DNA of 11,136 nt, from positions 1 to 11,136 of the forward strand of contig JBAYQC010000047.1 in NCBI GenBank assembly GCA_041677365.1, given 5' to 3'. Shown piece after piece: positions 1-6,919 of this stretch. The translations under genes and the position numbers were made by a program. How positions within the stretch are numbered: the first letter of the stretch is position 1; each line of letters opens with the position of its first letter. The notes under the pieces are model-generated. The model saw only the letters and a list, made by a program, of their open reading frames with translations. It ran no database searches and was not told the origin of the DNA. The DNA is from UBA2289 sp041677365 (GTDB lineage: Bacteria; Bacillota_I; Bacilli_A; Izemoplasmatales; Hujiaoplasmataceae).

Positions 1-90
1 AGAATTATAGAAGGACCAAAAGTTATCACATATCAAACTTATCTAAATGATAAAGGAATAATGAACATATTGGAGAGTAGACTAGATTAA
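1..90 (+). CDS. C-terminal end of an unidentified protein (5' truncated by window)
   Basis: Frame 1 is open from the first base to a TAA at 88-90 and encodes 29 residues that end in NILESRLD. The fragment is mixed polar and hydrophobic, with no membrane segment and no motif I recognise, so no function is proposed. It runs in the same direction as the following gene, but a separate promoter at 135-163 suggests that gene is transcribed independently. No convincing terminator hairpin follows; there is only a T run at about 114-120. The open frame and clean stop support a real gene end, but the fragment is too short to be certain. Confidence 0.5.
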   Translation, partial: RIIEGPKVITYQTYLNDKGIMNILESRLD

Positions 91-134
91 CAACACTCTT
101 CACCAAACGTCAGTTTTTTTAAAGCTTTAGTCTC

Positions 135-163
135 TTGAAAATCTTAGTTTATTGTACTAAAAT
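135..163 (+). promoter_or_regulatory. Sigma-70/SigA-type promoter for the GyrI-like gene
   Basis: TTGAAA at 135-140 and TAAAAT at 158-163 are separated by exactly 17 bases. Transcription would start near 169-171, directly at the GAGGAG ribosome binding site (171-176), giving a leader of under 20 bases. This supports ATG 188 as the start rather than the in-frame GTG at 176, which would lie almost at the 5' end of the mRNA. Confidence 0.6.
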
Positions 164-187
164 ATATGTTGAGGAGTGAGAATATTT

Positions 188-658
188 ATGGAATATACTG
201 TCAATGATTTTCCAACGAGATATTTTGCGGGAATCGAGCTTATTGGTGGTTTAAAAGTTAATACTGATGATTATGATAAAATCCCTGGTTTGTGGGATGA
301 TTTTCGAACTGTTTATGTAAAAGATATCCCTAACAAGACTATGCCACTTAAATATATCGGTTTGGAAATGTATCGGTTTGATTTTTTAGAGTCAAAAACC
401 ATGGATTACTTTGCTTTGGTAGAGATTGAAAAACTTTTTGAAATTGATGATGATGAAGTAGTCACTAAAAAATTGCCTAAAGGACGATATATAAGTTTTT
501 CTATTGATGGATCAAAACTTAAAGACGAAGTCGAAAAAGTCTATAAATATATCGAAGATGAACAGATTAATATCCATCTAGGATTTGATGTTAAAGAGTA
601 TTTTTTTGCTGATGAAGATAACGAACATATGTTACTAAGTTTTAAATTAGAAGATTAA
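188..658 (+). CDS. Stand-alone GyrI-like / AraC-type effector-binding domain protein
   Basis: This 156-residue soluble protein has the pattern of the GyrI-like small-molecule-binding domain (the effector domain of AraC/MerR-type regulators such as Rob and BmrR, which also occurs alone). The family signs are an N-terminal strand with FAGIELIGG (13-21), a helix with IPGLWDDFR (32-40), the core YFALVEIEKLFEI (74-86), the LPKGRYISFSIDG stretch (96-108) where the family has 'P.G.Y..F...G', and an acidic C-terminal strand around DVKEYFF. It has no DNA-binding domain, no signal peptide and no membrane helix. Such single-domain proteins may bind or break down cationic or lipophilic ligands, or modulate gyrase; which applies here cannot be told. 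ATG 188 was chosen because GAGGAG at 171-176 precedes it; a GTG at 176 would add four residues. It has its own promoter and terminator, so it is probably monocistronic. Confidence 0.72.
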   Translation: MEYTVNDFPTRYFAGIELIGGLKVNTDDYDKIPGLWDDFRTVYVKDIPNKTMPLKYIGLEMYRFDFLESKTMDYFALVEIEKLFEIDDDEVVTKKLPKGRYISFSIDGSKLKDEVEKVYKYIEDEQINIHLGFDVKEYFFADEDNEHMLLSFKLED

Positions 659-663
659 TTTCG

Positions 664-689
664 AGTGGCTTTTAAAGCCACTTTCTTTT
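664..689 (+). terminator. Rho-independent terminator of the GyrI-like gene
   Basis: AGTGGCTTT (664-672) and AAAGCCACT (674-682) form a near-perfect hairpin, realistically a 7-bp stem with a TTTAA loop. It is followed by TTTCTTTT and lies six bases after the TAA stop. Confidence 0.8.
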
Positions 690-727
690 GCAAAAAATCT
701 CAAAAAAGTTCATTCATTGTTTAATAA

Positions 728-739
728 TTATGTTATAAT
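728..739 (+). promoter_or_regulatory. Extended -10 promoter of the tdh-kbl operon
   Basis: TTATGTTATAAT contains a perfect TATAAT (734-739) preceded by TG one base upstream, which is the extended -10 form. The -35 is poor: CATTCA at 711-716 has 17-bp spacing and TTCATT at 709-714 has 19-bp spacing. Start of transcription is expected near 746, at the edge of the cre-like site. Confidence 0.6.
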
Positions 740-747
740 ATTTTTAG

Positions 748-761
748 TGTAAGCGTTTTTA
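748..761 (+). promoter_or_regulatory. Candidate cre (CcpA) operator
   Basis: TGTAAGCGTTTTTA matches 13 of 14 positions of the Firmicute catabolite-responsive element TGWAANCGNTNWCA; only the penultimate C is replaced by T. It begins 9 bases after the -10 box, where CcpA binding would block initiation. CcpA itself is not in the window, so regulation by carbon source is an inference. Confidence 0.4.
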
Positions 762-784
762 AAAAGGAGAACATATAAAAGAAA

Positions 785-1855
785 ATGATCGATCTAACAA
801 ATTTAAAGAGCTTAGAAATGATGGCGGTTGTTAAAGACAAGCCAGAAAAAGGATTTTCTATTGTAAAAAAGACAATATCAACTGAATTAAAACCTGGTGA
901 GGTATTGATTAAAGTTAACAGCGTTAGTTTTTGTGGAACTGACTCCCATATCTATAATTGGGACAAGTGGGCTCAAAATCGTCTTAAATTACCTTTAACA
1001 GTAGGTCATGAATTTACTGGAGAAGTCATAAAAATCGCCAATGATGTAACAAGAGTAAAACTTGGCGATACTGTCAGTGCAGAAACTCATATCATCTGTA
1101 ATGAATGTGAGTTTTGTTTAAGGGGTGAAGGACATATCTGTGAAAACACAAAAATCATCGGAGTTGATACCGACGGTTGTTTTGCAGATTATGTTAAAGT
1201 TCCTGCACAGAATTGTTTTGTTAGCGATAATCTTGATAACAAATTACAGCTTTCAGTTCAAGAACCCTTAGGTAATGCCGTTCACACAGTTTGTCATTTT
1301 GATGTATTAGATAAGTCAGTGGTGATTCTCGGCTGTGGTCCGATTGGATTAATGGGTGTTGATGTAGCTAAAGCTTGTGGTGCGAAAACAGTTATTGCTA
1401 TTGAAGTTAATGAATATCGGAGAAATTTAGCTAAAGATTTAGGTGCTGATTATGTTATCAATCCAATCGAAGAAGACACACATAAAAAAGTGATGGATAT
1501 CACAAATAATAAAGGTGTTGATGTAATTTGTGAATTTTCTGGTAATAAAAATGCGATTGAGATGGCGTTTAAATATCTTAAACCAGGTGGGGGAATGTCA
1601 ATGTTAGGACTTCCAAGCGAGAATATCTCGATTAATGTCAGCGATGACATTGTCTTTAAAGGAATTCACATCTACGGTGTGGTTGGTAGAAGGATTTATG
1701 AAACCTGGGAACAGGTTAAATATTTGTTAGATAATAATAAGTTACATTTAGATAAAGTCATTACACATCAATTTCCTTTAAGTAAAATCAATGAGGCTGC
1801 AGAAGTTATGAACAATAAGAACTGCGGTAAAATAATTTTAATCCCGGGAGAGTGA
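785..1855 (+). CDS. tdh: L-threonine 3-dehydrogenase, zinc- and NAD-dependent
   Basis: This cytosolic medium-chain dehydrogenase oxidises L-threonine to 2-amino-3-ketobutyrate with NAD+. At 356 residues it is slightly longer than E. coli Tdh (341). Visible motifs are the catalytic zinc ligand region with C50 (SFCGTD), H75-E76 (GHEFTGEV) and E160 (QEPLGNAVHT); the structural zinc cluster C105, C108, C111, C119; the Rossmann motif GCGPIG at 183-188; and E207 ending the second strand, the usual NAD-selecting acidic residue. The stretches HIYNWDKW (55-62), GNAVHT and the C-terminal YETWEQV separate threonine dehydrogenase from sorbitol or alcohol dehydrogenases. The gene for the next enzyme starts five bases after its stop. 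The AAGGAG site at 764-769 is unusually far (15 bases) from ATG 785. An internal ATG at 818 aligns better with the E. coli N-terminus but has only a weak AAAGAG site, so the start is less sure than the function. Confidence 0.93.
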   Translation: MIDLTNLKSLEMMAVVKDKPEKGFSIVKKTISTELKPGEVLIKVNSVSFCGTDSHIYNWDKWAQNRLKLPLTVGHEFTGEVIKIANDVTRVKLGDTVSAETHIICNECEFCLRGEGHICENTKIIGVDTDGCFADYVKVPAQNCFVSDNLDNKLQLSVQEPLGNAVHTVCHFDVLDKSVVILGCGPIGLMGVDVAKACGAKTVIAIEVNEYRRNLAKDLGADYVINPIEEDTHKKVMDITNNKGVDVICEFSGNKNAIEMAFKYLKPGGGMSMLGLPSENISINVSDDIVFKGIHIYGVVGRRIYETWEQVKYLLDNNKLHLDKVITHQFPLSKINEAAEVMNNKNCGKIILIPGE

Positions 1856-1860
1856 AATAA

Positions 1861-3045
1861 ATGGAAAATAATTTAAAGTATTTAGAAGAACAAGTAGAAC
1901 AACTTAAAACTGATGGAGTATACAGAAGATTACCGATAAATTACGGTCCTTGTGCTAATGTTATTGATTTGGATGAAAGAGAAGTGGTTAACCTTTCTTC
2001 CAATAATTATTTAGGCTTAGCTAATCATAAACGCGTTCAAAAAGCCGCAATAAAAGCAGTAAAAAAATATGGAGCGGGAACCGGAAGCGTTAGAACTATC
2101 GTCGGAAATATGAAAATTCTCGAAGAACTAGAGGATTTACTAGCTGAATTTAAACGCGAAGAAGCAGTAACTTGTTTTCAATCAGGTTTAAACTGTAATA
2201 TCGGTGCTATTCAAGCAATTGTCAATAAGGGTGATTTAATTATCTCAGATGAATTAAACCATGCTTCTATCATCGATGGCGTTAGACTATCAAGGGCTGA
2301 CAAAGCTGTGTTTAAACACTCTGACATGAAAGACCTTGAAAAGATACTTAAAGAAAAGCGTGGAGAATATAATACCGTTTTAATTATCACTGATGGTGTA
2401 TTTTCAATGGACGGTGATTTAGCTAAATTACCTGAGATTGTTGAATTAGCTGAAAAATATAACTGTTTAACTTATGTTGATGACGCTCATGGAAGCGGTG
2501 TCTTGGGTGAAAACGGAAGAGGTACAGTAGACCATTTTAATTTACACGGTAGAGTTGATTTTATCATCGGTACTCTCTCTAAGGCAATTGGAGTTATCGG
2601 TGGCTATGTTGCTTCTAAGCAAGTTGTTAAAGAATGGTTACTTCATCGAGCAAGACCATTACTATTCTCTACAGCTTTACCACCAGCAGCTATCGGAGCT
2701 ACTATAGAATCGGTTAAAATGCTAATGGAAAGCAAAGAATATACTGATGAGTTATGGGAAAATGCAAAATATTTTAAAGAAAAGTTAGCTGCTTTAGGAT
2801 TTGATATCGGTCATAGTGAAACTCCAATTACACCAGTTATGGTTGGAAACGAAGCTAAAACTATGGAATTTTCTCGTGAACTTTTAAGAAACAATGTTTT
2901 TGTTTCTGGAATTGTTTTCCCAACTGTTCCTAAGGGTAAAGGAAGACTTAGATGTATGATTAGTGCAATGCATAGTAAAGAAGACCTAGACTTTGCAATA
3001 CAAGCATTTGAAAAGGTAGGAAAAGAATTAAAAATAATTAAATAG
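1861..3045 (+). CDS. kbl: Glycine C-acetyltransferase (2-amino-3-ketobutyrate CoA ligase)
   Basis: This PLP enzyme of the alpha-oxoamine synthase family cleaves 2-amino-3-ketobutyrate with CoA to glycine and acetyl-CoA. Its 394 residues match E. coli Kbl (398). Visible are SNNYLGLA (47-54), GAGTGSVRTIVG (71-82), the PLP-stacking H134 in ELNHASIIDG, D207 and H210 in VDDAHGSGVLG, the Schiff-base lysine K241 in GTLSKAIG, and R364 in GRLRCMISAMHS, where the family binds the substrate carboxylate. The related enzymes BioF (KAPA synthase) and HemA (5-aminolevulinate synthase) have the same fold. Position directly after the threonine dehydrogenase gene settles the assignment, because that enzyme's product is unstable and is Kbl's substrate. 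The ribosome binding site GGGAG (1846-1850) lies inside the end of tdh, so translation is probably coupled. Confidence 0.93.
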   Translation: MENNLKYLEEQVEQLKTDGVYRRLPINYGPCANVIDLDEREVVNLSSNNYLGLANHKRVQKAAIKAVKKYGAGTGSVRTIVGNMKILEELEDLLAEFKREEAVTCFQSGLNCNIGAIQAIVNKGDLIISDELNHASIIDGVRLSRADKAVFKHSDMKDLEKILKEKRGEYNTVLIITDGVFSMDGDLAKLPEIVELAEKYNCLTYVDDAHGSGVLGENGRGTVDHFNLHGRVDFIIGTLSKAIGVIGGYVASKQVVKEWLLHRARPLLFSTALPPAAIGATIESVKMLMESKEYTDELWENAKYFKEKLAALGFDIGHSETPITPVMVGNEAKTMEFSRELLRNNVFVSGIVFPTVPKGKGRLRCMISAMHSKEDLDFAIQAFEKVGKELKIIK

Positions 3046-3055
3046 AATAGATAAA

Positions 3056-3091
3056 AAAACAGGTGTTTAGAATCAACTAAACACCTGTTTT
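3056..3091. terminator. Bidirectional terminator between kbl and speB
   Basis: A perfect 15-bp stem (3056-3070 with 3077-3091) closes a six-base AATCAA loop. On the plus strand TTTTATTTATATTTT follows the GC-rich part; on the minus strand a run of T residues (complement of A 3053-3059) follows. It therefore serves both converging operons, whose stops lie 10 and 17 bases away. Confidence 0.88.
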
Positions 3092-3107
3092 ATTTATATT
3101 TTAATGA

Positions 3108-3962
3108 TTATTTATGTAATAAGAGAATCATTTCTCTTAAGGCTTTAGCTGCAACAACTGTTGAAACATTGGAACTATCTAGCATTGGTGCGAGTTCAAC
3201 TAAATCAGCACCCACAACATTGTTCAACTTTTCAAAACTAATTGTAGCTTCTAGTAGGTCTTTGAAAGTCATTCCGCCCGGTTCTGGAGTACCAGTACCA
3301 GGGAAGATAGCTGGATCTAAAACGTCTAAATCAATAGTGATATAAACGGGATAATCTTTAATCTCTGAAATAATCTTATCTAAACCATCAAAGTTAAATT
3401 TTTGCATAAACACGTGTCCGTTTTTTGCGAATTCAAACTCGTGTTTGTCACCACTACGTATCCCAAATTGAAAGATTCTGTTATCACCTAACTCATCATA
3501 ACAACGTTTAATAACAGTAGCGTGAGATAATTCTCTTCCTAAAAATTCATCTCTTAAATCTGTATGAGCATCTAAATGAATGATTCTTAAGTCGGGATAT
3601 TTTTCGATTAAAGCTTTTACAACTGGATAGGTTACTAAATGTTCTCCACCAATCATCATCGGCTTTTTTCCATCATTGAGGATTTGCTTTGTGGTATTAT
3701 ATACGATATCTAAGGATTCTTCAACCTTACCCATTGGTAGTTCTAAGTCACCAACATCAACAGTTGAAAAATCTTTTAAGTCCATATCTTTATACGGAGA
3801 ATACCATTCAATACCGATAGATTCAACTCTTATAGCATTGCCGGCAAATCGCGTACCAGGGCGATATGACGTTGTATTATCTAGAGGCACTGAAAATAGT
3901 ACTACTTTACTATCATCATATTCAGCTTTACAGCTTTGGAATGATAAATCAACTTTTTTCAT
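3108..3962 (-). CDS. speB: Agmatinase (agmatine ureohydrolase), arginase-family
   Basis: This protein hydrolyses agmatine to putrescine and urea in the cytosol, using two manganese ions. Its 284 residues are close to B. subtilis SpeB (290). All ureohydrolase metal ligands are present: H108 in IGGEH, D131, H133 and D135 in DAHTD, and D211 and D213 in ITIDLDVLDP. The N-terminal PLDNTTSYRPGTRFAG and the PGTGTPEPGG stretch (221-230) are typical of agmatinases rather than arginases or formiminoglutamases. The ATG follows the decarboxylase stop with no gap (TAA-ATG), and the GGAG binding site lies in the decarboxylase's last codons, so translation is probably coupled. Context, with the enzyme that would make agmatine directly upstream, supports agmatine as substrate. 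Guanidinobutyrase-like activity is possible but less likely. Confidence 0.92.
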   Translation of the reverse strand: MKKVDLSFQSCKAEYDDSKVVLFSVPLDNTTSYRPGTRFAGNAIRVESIGIEWYSPYKDMDLKDFSTVDVGDLELPMGKVEESLDIVYNTTKQILNDGKKPMMIGGEHLVTYPVVKALIEKYPDLRIIHLDAHTDLRDEFLGRELSHATVIKRCYDELGDNRIFQFGIRSGDKHEFEFAKNGHVFMQKFNFDGLDKIISEIKDYPVYITIDLDVLDPAIFPGTGTPEPGGMTFKDLLEATISFEKLNNVVGADLVELAPMLDSSNVSTVVAAKALREMILLLHK

Positions 3963-5459
3963 TTATAAATCTCCTTCATATTTTACCCAATTCTCTTTGT
4001 CAACAATTTGCACGTAATCAATTTCGGTATCATTATCAATATCGCTTTGTAATGATCCGCCTTTTGTTTTGTAAAACTTGATATCCTTTACAACTTGTTC
4101 GGTGATTACTTCTCCCGGAATAATAATCGGGATACCAGGAGGATAAATCATAATTGATTCAGCGCTAATTTCATCAACCGCTTCTTCTAAACGGACTAAG
4201 TTTTTAGGGGCGTGATAAGCATCACGAGGACGAGCGTAAGTGTCTGGGAATTGGTATTCAAATTCTATTTTTGGTAATTTGTCTTTTTGTTTATAATACT
4301 TCTCTGATAACTTTCTAAAGGCAACAACAAGTCTTTCTAAGTCTTGTTTTGTTGTTCCGATAGTTAAAACACATAAAACTATATGCGATTCAGCTAATTC
4401 TAGCTGAATATTATATTTTTTCTTCATCAACTGGTAGATGTCAAATCCGGTTAAACCTAAGTCACTAACTTTTACCATTAGTTTGGTTTCATCTACGTCA
4501 TAACAGCCATGTTCTAATAAATATTCCTTATCAATAACACTGATACCGGGTATTTTCTTTAGCGCAGTTCTAGCAGTTTTTGCAAGTTTAAGAATCTGGT
4601 TAATTTTAGTTTTGCCTTTAAAATACATGGTTTTTCTAGCGACATCTAAACTAGCCATTAATAAAGATGAAGGACTTGTAGATTGCAACATGTTTAAAGT
4701 AGCTCTAACTCGTTGATGATCTACGAGCTTCCCTTGAGCTAAAATAATTGATGACTGTGTTAAGGAACCAGCGGTTTTATGCATTGAGGTAGCGGAAATA
4801 TCAGTGCCAGCTTCCATGGCGGATATTGGTAAACGGTCATTAAAATAAAACTGAGCGCCATGAGCCTCATCAACCATAACAATCATATTATTTTTATGAG
4901 CATATTTAGTTATTTGTTCGAGATCAGATACAACCCCGAAATAAGTAGGGTTAATTACAAATATAGCTTTTGCATCAGGATTTTCATCAATAGTTTTTTT
5001 TACGTTTTCAAAACTGACGTCATTAGCAATTCCTAGGTTAACGTCAATATTAGGCTTAATGAAGACAGGCATAGCTCCAGAAAGGATAAGACCATTGATA
5101 ACGGATTTATGAACATTTCTTGGTAAAATTATCTTGTCGTTGGCTTTACATACACTCATAACCATCGCCAAGATTCCCGTAGTAGTACCATTGGTTAAAA
5201 AATAGGATTTATCAGCTCCCATTGCTTGAGCCATTAAATCTTGAGCTTCTTTTAAAACACCGGTAGGATAGTTCAGATGGTCTAATCCAACAGGTGAGTT
5301 TGCGTCTAAAAGATACATTTTTTTACCAATGAATTTTTGGAGATCATTTTCGATTCTTCCGAGTTTATGACCAGGAACATCAAATGGAGCAACTCTGCTC
5401 ATTCCATATTCTTTTAATTTGGTAAAAAATGGGGTTTTATTTTGTTTGTCTTCCTTCAT
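3963..5459 (-). CDS. speA: Arginine decarboxylase (Orn/Lys/Arg decarboxylase family, fold type I)
   Basis: This PLP enzyme most likely decarboxylates arginine to agmatine. From the chosen start it is 498 residues, matching the short Gram-positive SpeA/YaaO type (B. subtilis SpeA 490) that lacks the N-terminal wing domain of the E. coli inducible enzymes. Visible are FDVPGHKLG (26-34), the PLP-phosphate loop FLTNGTTTG (87-95), D197 and H200 in VDEAHGAQF, the Schiff-base K228 in SMHKTAGSLTQ, and the C-terminal domain with YARPRDAYHAPK (408-419) and YPPGIPIIIPGE (439-450). The family also contains lysine and ornithine decarboxylases; the adjoining agmatinase gene argues for arginine. The frame stays open to 5522, but ATG 5459 has an AAAGGG site about 7 bases upstream and lies downstream of the promoter, while the longer N-terminus is an unlikely hydrophobic/basic string. 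Confidence 0.88.
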   Translation of the reverse strand: MKEDKQNKTPFFTKLKEYGMSRVAPFDVPGHKLGRIENDLQKFIGKKMYLLDANSPVGLDHLNYPTGVLKEAQDLMAQAMGADKSYFLTNGTTTGILAMVMSVCKANDKIILPRNVHKSVINGLILSGAMPVFIKPNIDVNLGIANDVSFENVKKTIDENPDAKAIFVINPTYFGVVSDLEQITKYAHKNNMIVMVDEAHGAQFYFNDRLPISAMEAGTDISATSMHKTAGSLTQSSIILAQGKLVDHQRVRATLNMLQSTSPSSLLMASLDVARKTMYFKGKTKINQILKLAKTARTALKKIPGISVIDKEYLLEHGCYDVDETKLMVKVSDLGLTGFDIYQLMKKKYNIQLELAESHIVLCVLTIGTTKQDLERLVVAFRKLSEKYYKQKDKLPKIEFEYQFPDTYARPRDAYHAPKNLVRLEEAVDEISAESIMIYPPGIPIIIPGEVITEQVVKDIKFYKTKGGSLQSDIDNDTEIDYVQIVDKENWVKYEGDL

Positions 5460-5495
5460 TAAGCATCCCTTTCTTTTCTTGAATCTTATAAAAAA

Positions 5496-5507
5496 ATAAT
5501 ACCATAA
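5496..5507 (-). promoter_or_regulatory. Extended -10 promoter of the speA-speB operon
   Basis: Read on the minus strand this is TTATGGTATTAT: a TATTAT -10 box (5501 to 5496) with TG one base upstream. The -35 is weak (TTTTGT at 17-bp spacing, TTGTTT at 15-bp). The transcript would start near 5489, about 30 bases before the decarboxylase ATG. The same 12 bases occur upstream of the phosphofructokinase gene. Confidence 0.5.
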
Positions 5508-5528
5508 AACTACAAAAAACAAAAGTAA

Positions 5529-5544
5529 TTTTATCTAGATAAAA
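5529..5544. repeat. 16-bp perfect palindrome, possible operator
   Basis: TTTTATCTAGATAAAA is a perfect inverted repeat in the divergent region between the polyamine operon and the beta-rich protein gene. Its centre lies about 35 bases upstream of the speA -10 box, where an activator or repressor could act; no T run suggests a terminator. A palindrome of A/T-rich bases may arise by chance. Confidence 0.35.
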
Positions 5545-5614
5545 ATTGATAATAAATTTAAAAAAATATTCTTCAAGTCCTTGCTTTTTTTTAGGATAAT
5601 AATAAAATTAAAAC

Positions 5615-5631
5615 AAGAAGGATATGCTTTG
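5615..5631 (+). promoter_or_regulatory. Ribosome binding site and TTG start of the beta-rich protein
   Basis: AAGAAGGAT (5615-5623) is followed seven bases later by an in-frame TTG (5629-5631). The ATG at 5624-5626 is in another frame and would sit too close to the site. The frame is also open from a TTG at 5581, but no binding site precedes that codon. Confidence 0.6.
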
Positions 5632-6909
5632 TCTAGATTAAAAAACTTTCAAGAAAAGTTAAAAAAGAAAAGTAAGTATGAGATTATAAAGTCGCTCTTT
5701 CAGGCAGTTACCGCAACCGTTGTTTCGGTGGTTGCTGTAACGGTATTAATTCCTAAGAGCCCAATTGCAAACTTTGAGGAAATCAAAGTTTTTTCTCATG
5801 AAATCATCTATGAACTAAATGTTACAGATGAAGAACTTACAGTAAAGGATGACACTTTAACTTTGATACTAGAAAATCAATATTTTAGCGTTTCAAAACC
5901 AATAACGATTGGATATAATTATGGAAGTTTCGATAATTTAGAAAAAAACACTAAGTACAATTTAAAAGTTATTTACAATAAAGGTTTTGGTGATGAAGTA
6001 TTGGCTTTAGAAACCTTTGTTACAAATAATGCTTTAACCGCTACGATAAGTGACATTGATTACCAACAAGCTGAGATAGATGCGCTTACAACCATAGACT
6101 TAAGCCTGCTTTATGGAGATATAACAGAATATACTGACTTAGTATTTAAATATGCAATAGATTATGGCTACAGTGAAGAAGAACTTTATTATGAAACCAT
6201 CAGTTTAATAGATTTACCAGAATTTATAAATTTAGAGTTTTATTATCAGCATTCTTACGTTGAATATGTTTTCATCATTGAAGGCATCAAGAATTCAGAA
6301 ACATTAATACTTGATGAGATTCGCTATAAACCACCTTATGATTTTCAAGCAGATGTATACTTAGAATACTTTAATGATTCAGAAGCAGCATTCTATATTT
6401 ATGGTGATAGTAGTTTAAACCAAGAAGTCGATTACGTAGTAGAACTTTATCGTGGTATGAATCTAGTCAATACATATGAGTATATAATGCCAAAGAGTGA
6501 GGAACTACATCAAGAAAGTCAAGCTTTTATCATCGATAATTTAAACCCGAGCACCATTTACCGTTTTGTCTTTAAAGCAAGCTATATCAATCCTAGTACG
6601 CTTAGAAAAGAAGAATTGATAATCAGCGAAATTGAAGTAACGACTTTAGAAGAAATTGAATATGAGTATAATATTGTTGAAAATGAAGATAGCTATGATG
6701 TAGAAGTAATTCTTTATAAAGGCGATTTTGATTATGTGACATATGAATACTACTATTATGATGAGATTTATGGATATTATAGTTATTATTCCGCTAATTC
6801 ATACGATTTTATTAATGAAGGCGGACATTCATCAATAAGTTTTAATATTTTAAAAGGCGATCACAGTGATTATAATTTTAGAAAAATTATCGAAAGAATT
6901 GAAAGTTGA
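5629..6909 (+). CDS. Membrane-anchored protein with extracellular beta-rich (fibronectin-III-like) region
   Basis: I do not recognise this 426-residue protein. A basic N-terminus (RLKNFQEKLKKKSKYE) is followed by one hydrophobic helix (about 23-42, FQAVTATVVSVVAVTVLIP), so the protein is likely a type II anchor or uncleaved signal with about 380 residues outside; there is no lipobox cysteine. The exterior is rich in Y, E, D, I and V with strand-like alternation. At least two units end in a pattern like the last strands of fibronectin type III domains: NTKYNLKVIY...ETFVTN (107-133) and LNPSTIYRFVFKASY...EIEVTTL (305-340). A third, very tyrosine-rich unit follows (YEYYYYDEIYGYYSYY, 372-387). 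It has no catalytic motif. Its TGA stop overlaps the ribosome binding site of the MscS-type gene ten bases on, so the two are almost surely co-translated. A surface-binding, adhesion or channel-associated role is conceivable but unproven. Confidence 0.7.
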   Translation: MSRLKNFQEKLKKKSKYEIIKSLFQAVTATVVSVVAVTVLIPKSPIANFEEIKVFSHEIIYELNVTDEELTVKDDTLTLILENQYFSVSKPITIGYNYGSFDNLEKNTKYNLKVIYNKGFGDEVLALETFVTNNALTATISDIDYQQAEIDALTTIDLSLLYGDITEYTDLVFKYAIDYGYSEEELYYETISLIDLPEFINLEFYYQHSYVEYVFIIEGIKNSETLILDEIRYKPPYDFQADVYLEYFNDSEAAFYIYGDSSLNQEVDYVVELYRGMNLVNTYEYIMPKSEELHQESQAFIIDNLNPSTIYRFVFKASYINPSTLRKEELIISEIEVTTLEEIEYEYNIVENEDSYDVEVILYKGDFDYVTYEYYYYDEIYGYYSYYSANSYDFINEGGHSSISFNILKGDHSDYNFRKIIERIES

Positions 6910-6919
6910 GGGGAAACAA

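Noticed and set aside
690..784. Riboswitch or T-box in the tdh leader
   Set aside because: The transcribed leader is only about 40 bases and has no stable hairpin pair, too short for a known riboswitch.
1450..1650. Minus-strand ORF inside tdh
   Set aside because: It lies wholly within a well-supported gene on the other strand, has no ribosome binding site and matches no family.
3676..4081. Two plus-strand ORFs across the speB/speA junction
   Set aside because: They are antisense to two enzymes with complete catalytic motifs and have no start signals.
5460..5522. N-terminal extension of the arginine decarboxylase
   Set aside because: The extra 21 residues overlap the predicted promoter and transcription start, and ATG 5459 has a proper binding site.
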